Assembly (NCBI GenBank): GCA_016840685.1
Contig: JAEORX010000014.1
Location: forward strand, 1 to 37,992
Direction of reading: 5' to 3'
DNA from: Candidatus Thorarchaeota archaeon
GTDB lineage: Archaea > Asgardarchaeota > Thorarchaeia > Thorarchaeales > Thorarchaeaceae
DNA: 37,992 nucleotides
Shown here: in pieces, positions 31,991-37,992 of the stretch
Layout: each line of letters starts with the position of its first letter
Position numbering within the stretch: the first letter of the stretch is position 1
Position numbers and translations under genes: made by a program
The notes under the pieces: generated by a model
Told to the model about the DNA's origin: nothing
The model's database searches: none
What the model saw: the letters and a program-made list of their open reading frames with translations, nothing else

Positions 31991-33946
31991 TCACCTTGCT
32001 CGTTTTATCTCATCTACAGCCTCAGGATTGACTAGGGAGGAGGTGTCCCCTGGGTCTTCACCCAGGTAAGCAGCACGTATCATCCTTCGCATCACTTTGG
32101 CATTCCTTGTCTTCGGCAGGTCTGAAACAAAGAGGACATCCCGTGGAGTCAAGGGTTTGCCCATAGCTATTGCCACAGCCTGTTTCAGTTCCTCTCTGAG
32201 CTCTTCAGATGGGCTTACACCAGGGAGAAGTACACAGAAGACGACCAGTTCGTTAAGCTTAATCTCGTGTGGAACTCCTATTGTGGCAGCCTCAGCAACT
32301 GCAGGATGACTGACCAGGATTGATTCAGCCTCAGCAGGTCCGAATCGTTTACCAGCTACCTTGATTATGTCATCAGACCGACCGAGGATGTACCAGAGTC
32401 CATCTGAGTCGATGGCTGCAAAATCGCCATGCACCCAGACATTTTCCCACCGGGACCAATAAGCTCTCTCATATCGCTCAGGGTCTTTCCAAAATCCACG
32501 GGTCATTCCAATCCACGGGGACTTGATCACAAGCTCTCCAACTTGATTGCGTATTGGGTTTCCATCCTCGTCAAAGACATCTGCATCTATCCCGGGACAT
32601 GGTCCGGAAAAGGCACAGGCCTTCAGGGGTAATAATGGATTGCCCATCACAATACCCCCAGATATCTCAGTCCCACCGGAGTAGTTCATTACTGGGATTC
32701 TCTTCTTTCCGACCTTTTCAAAGAGCCACATCCAGGGGTCAGGGTTCCAAGGTTCGCCAGTGGATGCAAAATAACGAAGCGATGAGAGATCATGAGTCTT
32801 AACCGGGTCCTCTCCATGTGTCATCAGGAGTCGAATGAGTGTTGGTGAAACCCCAAGTATCGATATCTTGTGTTTCTCAACAATCTCCCAGAGCCGACCA
32901 GGTCCAGGATAGTCTGGAGCCCCATCATAGAGAAAGAAGGTGCCTCCCAGAAGCAGCGCTCCAAAGACCAACCAGGGACCCATCATCCAGCCCATATCAG
33001 TCATCCAGTAGATGATTTCGCCTGGCTTCAAGTCAGTCCCGAATGCCATGTCTTGTGCTGATTTGATTGGGAATCCACAGTGGGTGTGAACGGCGCCTTT
33101 AGCAAGACCAGTAGTACCAGAGGTATAGATTATCATCATCGTGGTTTCAGCGTCTGTGATTTCTGTGGGTGAAGATTCTGATTGGTGCTTGATCAGTTCA
33201 TCCCACCAATAGTCACGACCTTCCATCATCTTCGTAGAAGCATGAGTCTGCCTAAGTACAATCATATGAGTGAGTGATGGAATACCATCTGCGGCCTCAT
33301 CAGCCACCACCTTCATGGGCACAATCTTACCTCTGCGATAGGAGGCATCTACTGTGAAGATTGCCTTGGCTTTGGCATCACCCAACCGGTCAATTATTGC
33401 ATTTACTCCAAATCCTGAGAACAGCGGGAGGATAATACCACCAATCTTGGCGATTGCAAGCAATGCAACAGCAATTTCTGGAATCATTGGCATGAAGATT
33501 CCAATCGGGTCACCAAGACCCAAGCCCAGTTCATGTAGTGCATTTGCGACTTTGTTGACTTCTCGGTACAGCTCACCATAAGTCATCGAACGAACTGTAC
33601 CATCCTCTGCTTCCGAGATTAATGCAGATTGATGCTCAGTTGGTGTACCCATATATTTGTCCAGACAGTTATGGATTATGTTCATCTTCCCCTTGACACA
33701 CCACTGAGGCCATGCAATTCCCTTTGAGAGGTCCACCACTTGTTCGTAGGGCTCATAAAACTCAATATTCAGAAACTTCAGGAGCGCGTCTGTGAACCAT
33801 GCCACATCCTCGGTGGAATGTTTCATGAGAGCCCCAAAATTCTCAATTCCATGAAGCTTCATGAATCGTGTGAGATTAGCCTGCTCAACTTGTTCTGATG
33901 TTGGTCGCCAGACTATCTTGCCTCCGAACTCAAAGGTCTCTTTCAC
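31991..33946 (-). CDS. AMP-forming acyl-CoA synthetase (acetyl/acetoacetyl-CoA synthetase type)
   Basis: Activates a short carboxylic acid to its CoA thioester through an acyl-adenylate. The P-loop-like YTSGTTGLAKG is at 274-284. A tryptophan W320 in TDMGWMMGPW sits where acetyl-CoA synthetases close the acyl pocket. Then SGGTEI, the hinge WYILGRSDDIIKVAGKRFGP and the catalytic lysine K617 in PKTRNAKVMRR follow. The N-terminal WRPTSEQVEQANLTRFMKLH (13-32) resembles acetoacetyl- or propionyl-CoA synthetases. GTG start at 33946 with AAGGAGG 8 bases upstream; TATAAT-like promoter on the minus strand about 50 bases upstream. 651 residues is normal. Substrate not fixed. Confidence 0.9.
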   Translation of the reverse strand: MKETFEFGGKIVWRPTSEQVEQANLTRFMKLHGIENFGALMKHSTEDVAWFTDALLKFLNIEFYEPYEQVVDLSKGIAWPQWCVKGKMNIIHNCLDKYMGTPTEHQSALISEAEDGTVRSMTYGELYREVNKVANALHELGLGLGDPIGIFMPMIPEIAVALLAIAKIGGIILPLFSGFGVNAIIDRLGDAKAKAIFTVDASYRRGKIVPMKVVADEAADGIPSLTHMIVLRQTHASTKMMEGRDYWWDELIKHQSESSPTEITDAETTMMIIYTSGTTGLAKGAVHTHCGFPIKSAQDMAFGTDLKPGEIIYWMTDMGWMMGPWLVFGALLLGGTFFLYDGAPDYPGPGRLWEIVEKHKISILGVSPTLIRLLMTHGEDPVKTHDLSSLRYFASTGEPWNPDPWMWLFEKVGKKRIPVMNYSGGTEISGGIVMGNPLLPLKACAFSGPCPGIDADVFDEDGNPIRNQVGELVIKSPWIGMTRGFWKDPERYERAYWSRWENVWVHGDFAAIDSDGLWYILGRSDDIIKVAGKRFGPAEAESILVSHPAVAEAATIGVPHEIKLNELVVFCVLLPGVSPSEELREELKQAVAIAMGKPLTPRDVLFVSDLPKTRNAKVMRRMIRAAYLGEDPGDTSSLVNPEAVDEIKRAR

Positions 33947-33994
33947 AGGACTGCCTCCTTTCTATCTAAACCCCTCTACAGTGTAATCTCACCT

Positions 33995-34001
33995 ATTATA
34001 G
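33995..34001 (-). promoter_or_regulatory. TATA box of the acyl-CoA synthetase gene
   Basis: Read on the minus strand, CGCTATAATAG stands about 50 bases before the GTG start, giving a leader near 20-25 bases that includes the AAGGAGG site. Confidence 0.5.
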
Positions 34002-34069
34002 CGATTGGTTTCTTAAACGCAAGAGAATCTTCATTAGCGTAGTGGATTGCAATTGAAGTCCATCTAGCG

Positions 34070-35641
34070 TTGCCGGAGAGGACAAAGGAATTGACACAAG
34101 AGCCAGAGCATGTTTTGACATCTGAAGAAACTGACAAGGCTCTTAGTAAAATGGTGAAACAGGGAGTCGCGGTTCAAGTCAAGACCACCTTTACTGAGAG
34201 CGTCTTCCTAGTGGGTTTTGCACTTCTTTTGAATGCTCCCAACACAGTGATTGGTATTCTGGCTGCAATTCCGTCTGTCACTCAGCTATTACAGATTCCA
34301 TCGATATTCCTCCTAGAGAAGTACAGAAAGAGACGGATACTGAATTCTTACACACAATTGGGTAATAGACTAGGAATCCTCCTCATGGCTTTGATCCCCT
34401 TCATCGCTACTGGTGAGGTTGGACTCCTTCTCCTCATCGGAGCCATGTTCATACAGAGTGTCTTTACTGCCATTGGATCGCCCAGCTGGAACTCGTGGAT
34501 GCGAGACCTAGTACCTCCAGATCGCATGGGTCGTTTCTTTTCAACAAGAATGGCACTGATGGGAGTGGTTGCAATAGTTGCATCTCTCACTGGAGGTTAC
34601 TTTATCAACAGTTGGCTAGCAAACACCGACCCCAGCAACCTCTTTGGTCAGCTCTCTGCATACTCGGTTCTCTACATCATCGCATTTCTTTTCGGAATAA
34701 TGGCAATTTACTACACAAACACCACACCAGAGCCTCCAATGATATCTCGACATGAGAAACTGAGCTATTCACAGCTACTGGCGGAACCTTTCCAAAATGT
34801 GAACTATAGGAACTTGATGGTCTTCTCTGCAGTATGGAGTATCAGCACCTCTTTCGCCAGTCCGTTCTTCACAGTCTATTTACTTGATGTGAATTATCTT
34901 AGACTAGATGTGGGATTTGTTGCGGGTCTTTTGGCTTTGACACAATTGACAAGTGTGATTTTCTTACGATTATGGGGACGTTTGGCCGACAGGTTCAGCA
35001 ATAAGTCCATTCTACAAGTCACACTACCATTGTTCACTATCGGGACCTTTCTTTGGACTTTTAGCTCGGTCGCAATATATTATGGCTTTCTTATTCCGCT
35101 CATTATCCTGATACACATTCTTAATGGATTTTCAGCCGCTGGTGTCAATTTGAGCACGAATAATATAGGTATGAAATTGGCCCCTCGAGGTGAATCAGCC
35201 ACATATCTTGCAGCCAGAGGATCTGTAATTGCAGTGACTGGCGCAATCACTCCTGTTGTTGCAGGAGTGTTGGCGGACATATTTGCCCATCACAAAATTG
35301 ATTTCTCTCTCTCATGGCTTATTGATGGCGAACTATTCACACTCATTCCGGCATATAGCTTGTCAGGGATTGACTTCTTGTTCATCATATCTGCAATCAT
35401 CGGGATATACGCAATTCATCGGATTGCATTTGTTAAGGAGGAAGGAGATGTGGACGAGCGGGTTGTGATTGAAGCTCTGATTGCAGAAACCCGTCGTAAT
35501 GTTAGGACTGTATCTACAGTCGATGGGCTTAGACAGACATTCGAGGCTCCGCTCAAGGCTACAAAACGAGGAAGAAAAAGGAAGAAACCAGTTCAGGAAG
35601 AACCAATTCCCGATGATGGGAGTCATGATGAGGGGCAATAG
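34070..35641 (+). CDS. MFS transporter
   Basis: About 12 membrane helices between residues ~40 and ~465. Motif-A-like loops are LLEKYRKRRILNSYTQLGNR (~81-100) and WGRLADRFSNKSILQ (~303-317), plus VPPDRMGRFFSTR (~148-160), typical of MFS. The last 60 residues are cytoplasmic and basic then acidic (KRGRKRKK then EEPIPDDGSHDEG). TTG start at 34070 lacks a good ribosome binding site; an ATG at residue 28 (34151) would still keep all helices. It is divergent from the acyl-CoA synthetase, so organic-acid transport is possible but unproven. Confidence 0.85.
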   Translation: MPERTKELTQEPEHVLTSEETDKALSKMVKQGVAVQVKTTFTESVFLVGFALLLNAPNTVIGILAAIPSVTQLLQIPSIFLLEKYRKRRILNSYTQLGNRLGILLMALIPFIATGEVGLLLLIGAMFIQSVFTAIGSPSWNSWMRDLVPPDRMGRFFSTRMALMGVVAIVASLTGGYFINSWLANTDPSNLFGQLSAYSVLYIIAFLFGIMAIYYTNTTPEPPMISRHEKLSYSQLLAEPFQNVNYRNLMVFSAVWSISTSFASPFFTVYLLDVNYLRLDVGFVAGLLALTQLTSVIFLRLWGRLADRFSNKSILQVTLPLFTIGTFLWTFSSVAIYYGFLIPLIILIHILNGFSAAGVNLSTNNIGMKLAPRGESATYLAARGSVIAVTGAITPVVAGVLADIFAHHKIDFSLSWLIDGELFTLIPAYSLSGIDFLFIISAIIGIYAIHRIAFVKEEGDVDERVVIEALIAETRRNVRTVSTVDGLRQTFEAPLKATKRGRKRKKPVQEEPIPDDGSHDEGQ

Positions 35642-35721
35642 GTATCTTCGAGATCACAGGTCTTTCTGACAAGGAGGCCCTCTTTTATCGCAGATTTGTG
35701 GATATGTTTATATTCTCATGA

Positions 35722-35757
35722 ATACAAATAGTATACAATAGTATACTTTTTGCATAC
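35722..35757 (+). promoter_or_regulatory. Helically phased GTATAC repeats, probable operator
   Basis: GTATAC occurs at 35731-35736 and 35741-35746, with GCATAC at 35752-35757 and ATAC also at 35722-35725. The ATAC ends are 11, 10 and 11 bases apart, about one helix turn. A TATA-like TTTATATTC lies just upstream (35707-35715), so the repeats cover the predicted transcription start. Confidence 0.5.
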
Positions 35758-35784
35758 AATTACCTGAGCAAGAGGAGAGAAAAA

Positions 35785-35910
35785 GTGGTCGCGGTGAGTC
35801 AAGCAAAGCGGGATACAAATGTTATCGATGATAGCCCAAGGGTCGCCGATTACAAGAAAGTTGTAGAGGACATGAGGACAATATCAAGGGCATATGGAAA
35901 ACATCAGTAA
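35785..35910 (+). CDS. 41-residue microprotein
   Basis: GTG 35785 follows AGAGGAGAG with about 7 bases spacing; a second GTG (35794) is in frame. Charged, helix-prone: SPRVADYKKVVEDMRTISRA then YGKHQ. The I-S-R-A-Y near the end resembles I-A-R-A-Y in the microprotein at 20302. Its own TATA box and phased repeats suggest a regulated independent gene. Function unknown. Confidence 0.5.
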   Translation: MVAVSQAKRDTNVIDDSPRVADYKKVVEDMRTISRAYGKHQ

Positions 35911-35981
35911 TCATCGAGTTTCTGAAAGGTAATCTGGTGAAAAAAAAAACTTATTTTCGTTCATGAACTCATTCGAAATAC

Positions 35982-35990
35982 CGCTATAAG
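35982..35990 (+). promoter_or_regulatory. TATA box of the small-GTPase gene
   Basis: GCTATAAGT sits about 60 bases before ATG 36048, predicting transcription from near 36012. That makes an upstream TTG at 36012 implausible as a start codon and supports ATG 36048 with GGAG 9 bases before it. Confidence 0.55.
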
Positions 35991-36047
35991 TGATTGCCAG
36001 GTATAGAATAATTGCGCCGCCCCTTTGAGGGATTGGAGCTGGATGTA

Positions 36048-37103
36048 ATGGCATCATCTCGCCGTTGGCAATTCAAGATCTGTCTCATTGGAGACGGGTA
36101 TGTTGGAAAGACGAGTATCCGTCGAAAGTACTTAGGACAGGGATTCAGGTCCAACTACATCCCATCACTAGGCGTTGATTTTGCGCAAAAGACGGTCATG
36201 TATGATGAGGAGGAGTCCGTCCGTCTCGTAATTTGGGACATAGCTGGACAGCCCCAGTTCCAGAGTCTTCGGAAGCGCTACTATGAGGGGTGCAGCGGTC
36301 TGATACTCGCCTACTCTGTGGTGGACAGGGAGTCCTTCGACAATGCCTCCAAATGGCTTGTGGAAGCGAAGGGATTCATGGAGGACTTCCCAGCATTGAT
36401 CATTGTGGGGAATAAGATAGACCTTCGCTCATACCACCCTAAGGAGGACATAATAACGTATGAGGAGGGTCTTGAATTCACAAAGAAATTCAGTGAGCGA
36501 CTAGGGACTCCGGCCATCTTCATCGAAACCTCAGCCCTGACAGGTGAAAACATCGACAGGGCATTTGAACAGCTGACCAGGATGATGATTAACCCCGAGG
36601 ACCGTCAGACCATCACTACGATACATGAGGTACGTGTAGGCGTTGTGGAACAAGAAGAGCCCTCTGAATCTAGCTCAATCGTATCTCCGACCTCAAGCAG
36701 TGAAACCATTCCCGAAACCCCAACCATCACAGAATCTGTGTTACCTAGAGATGATGAGGTGGGGCTCATTATGACAGAGCTCATTGAACTCCGTGCCAAG
36801 CTCAAGAAGGCTGAAGAGGAGTTCCGTGACTACTCATTAGATGTTGAAACCAAACTTCTCAACCTCAGAAACACCGTTCATGTCAAGAAGATTATGTACG
36901 AACATCTGCGGCAACAACTGACTCAAACTCGACAGGAGTGGGCAGATGCATATGACGAGCACACAGAGCTAGACAAAAAGAAGAAACAGGAAGTGGAACA
37001 AAGGCTAGCTTCCATTGAGAACCTACGCAAGCAGATTGATAGTGTTGAGTCATCTATTAGAGCGAAAGTTCGAGAGTTAGACCTACAGAAAGAGAGAGCC
37101 TAA
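36048..37103 (+). CDS. Ras-superfamily small GTPase with C-terminal coiled coil
   Basis: Eukaryote-like GTP switch of the kind abundant in Asgard archaea. From ATG 36048: P-loop GDGYVGKTS (15-23), switch I threonine in the YIPSLGVDF region, G3 WDIAGQP (63-69) with the catalytic Gln, G4 NKID (122-125), and G5 ETSAL (160-164). The GTPase domain ends about 180. A Ser/Thr/Pro-rich linker (200-235) leads to a 110-residue charged coiled coil (238-348). No C-terminal CaaX prenylation box is present. The coiled coil could give dimerisation or tethering. Rab/Ran-like rather than Arf-like by the WDIAGQ motif. Confidence 0.92.
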   Translation: MASSRRWQFKICLIGDGYVGKTSIRRKYLGQGFRSNYIPSLGVDFAQKTVMYDEEESVRLVIWDIAGQPQFQSLRKRYYEGCSGLILAYSVVDRESFDNASKWLVEAKGFMEDFPALIIVGNKIDLRSYHPKEDIITYEEGLEFTKKFSERLGTPAIFIETSALTGENIDRAFEQLTRMMINPEDRQTITTIHEVRVGVVEQEEPSESSSIVSPTSSSETIPETPTITESVLPRDDEVGLIMTELIELRAKLKKAEEEFRDYSLDVETKLLNLRNTVHVKKIMYEHLRQQLTQTRQEWADAYDEHTELDKKKKQEVEQRLASIENLRKQIDSVESSIRAKVRELDLQKERA

Positions 37104-37190
37104 ATCTATCAGATAATGATCAGATGGTTCGAACTGAAAGTACTTTAACCAGAGGTTGCTGCTTCGCTTTTTCAAGGACTGTCACTAACC

Positions 37191-37992
37191 TTGTCGGAAG
37201 AACATTACAAACCAGTTGAGTTGCCTACTTCGACATACGAGGGAAATGTGTATACTGTACTCAATCTCTCTCTAGTGACGTTTCTCGTTCTTCTTGGTCT
37301 GAGCATGGTTGCCCCCATCCTTCCCACTTATGCAGAGAGCTTTCAAGTTTCATACACTCTTGTAGGATTCGTAGTTTCATCCTTTGCAGTGACAAGAATG
37401 CTCCTCGACATGCCTGCAGGCCTTCTGTCAAGGAGATACGACAAGAAGAGAATCATGATATTGGGGTTGGTGCTCATATCTACTTCATCAATATTGGCTG
37501 GTTATGCCACCAATTATCTAACCCTAGTATTTGCACGAATGGTAGAGGGGGCTGGTTCAGCACTATATGTCACCACAGCCACTGTCTTTCTTGCTCAAAT
37601 TGCTGGAGAAGAGAAGAGGGGACAGTGGATGAGCCTATACATGGGAATGTTGCTTCTCGGGTCCATCTTTGGGCCAACATTTGGGGGAATTCTTGCAGAA
37701 GCGTATGATATTCGGGCGCCCTTTTTTGCCTATGCTGTGGTCACTGGTTTTGGTGTGATTCCAACTCTGATACTCCCCAAGTTAGCCAATTCAATGAATA
37801 ATTCGACTCGTCTTGAACCGGAATCGATATTTAGCGATATGAAACAGGTTCTATCATCACCCTCATTTCTTCTAGTGACATTTGCAGTCTTTACGATGTT
37901 CTTTCTAAGGACTGGAGTGAGAAGCACACTGGTGCCTTTGTTTGCAGCCAATAATCTTGGCCTAGATTCCACTGCTATTGGTCTAGTTCTTA
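37191..37992 (+). CDS. MFS transporter, truncated by window end
   Basis: Starts TTG 37191 (SEEHYKPVELPTSTYEGN follows) after AAGGA about 12 bases upstream and a TTTAA-containing promoter around 37144; the frame is open to the last base. About eight hydrophobic segments are visible. Motif A is DMPAGLLSRRYDKKR, and FGPTFGGILAEAYDIRAPFF is the helix 5 loop pattern of multidrug-type MFS proteins. The rest of the gene is outside. Third MFS protein in the window. Substrate unknown. Confidence 0.85.
   Translation, partial: MSEEHYKPVELPTSTYEGNVYTVLNLSLVTFLVLLGLSMVAPILPTYAESFQVSYTLVGFVVSSFAVTRMLLDMPAGLLSRRYDKKRIMILGLVLISTSSILAGYATNYLTLVFARMVEGAGSALYVTTATVFLAQIAGEEKRGQWMSLYMGMLLLGSIFGPTFGGILAEAYDIRAPFFAYAVVTGFGVIPTLILPKLANSMNNSTRLEPESIFSDMKQVLSSPSFLLVTFAVFTMFFLRTGVRSTLVPLFAANNLGLDSTAIGLVL

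Noticed and set aside
31665-31994. 109-codon minus-strand frame rich in Ser and Leu
   Set aside because: It is the antisense of the Asp-rich and Lys-rich microgenes (poly-Ser from GAT/GAC reversed) and lacks start signals.
1-37992. tRNA genes, rRNA, CRISPR arrays, insertion sequences
   Set aside because: Scanned by eye for T-loop consensus, regularly spaced repeats and transposase motifs; none found, though short or divergent RNAs could be missed.

Overview
The window looks like a piece of an archaeal chromosome, most likely an Asgard archaeon of the Thorarchaeota type. This rests on gene content alone. There is a geranylgeranyl reductase for archaeal lipids, a TFB-like cyclin-fold protein, an archaeal Mig-type mismatch glycosylase, and two F420/tetrahydromethanopterin-type reductases beside an archaeoflavoprotein. 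There is also a Ras-like GTPase with a long coiled-coil tail, together with archaeal TATA boxes and many TTG/GTG starts behind GGAGG- or GGTGA-type ribosome binding sites. No rRNA, tRNA, CRISPR array or insertion sequence was recognised.

Layout. 1-5.2 kb, minus strand: a membrane-anchored M28/glutaminyl-cyclase-like peptidase, geranylgeranyl reductase, two overlapping DNA methyltransferases with no visible restriction partner, and a uridine-phosphorylase-family enzyme. 5.2-12 kb: two small zinc-binding proteins, a Mig-like glycosylase with a flavoprotein (minus), two Mer-like reductases with a 4-base overlap (plus), and two adjacent winged-helix regulators (minus). 12.0-13.0 kb: a gene-poor stretch full of very short reading frames. 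13-17.2 kb, plus: MFS transporter, endonuclease III, seryl-tRNA synthetase and a rubrerythrin-like protein. 17.2-21.2 kb: an unrecognised 426-residue protein, an ECF S component, superoxide reductase, a 79-residue protein, a three-gene micro-operon and a zinc-ribbon membrane protein. 21.2-27.1 kb: GNAT acetyltransferase, a full-length transketolase, a secreted anchored protein, a single-repeat TFB-like protein, a PNPOx-fold/MarR pair and TrmO. 27.2-31.4 kb: class II ribonucleotide reductase interrupted by an intein, and an unrecognised basic protein. 31.6-38 kb: an acidic/basic microprotein pair, an acyl-CoA synthetase, an MFS transporter, a 41-residue microprotein, the GTPase, and an MFS transporter cut by the window end.

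Most genes are housekeeping or metabolic and stand alone or in short operons. Oxygen defence is represented by superoxide reductase and a rubrerythrin-like protein. Base repair is represented by Mig and Nth, and one-carbon or F420 redox chemistry by the AfpA/DmrB-type flavoprotein and the Mer-like pair.

The less ordinary material is mainly small. (i) A micro-operon of 34, 31 and 37 residues has a shared C-terminal S-[TV]-D pattern that recurs at 12.1 kb and loosely at 35.9 kb. (ii) An Asp/Trp-rich 26-residue protein is followed by a Lys-rich 23-residue protein. (iii) The ribonucleotide reductase intein is followed by Arg instead of Cys/Ser/Thr. (iv) A 101-residue TFB fragment sits next to clustered promoter repeats. 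All functions are inferred from motifs read by eye; no search was run.
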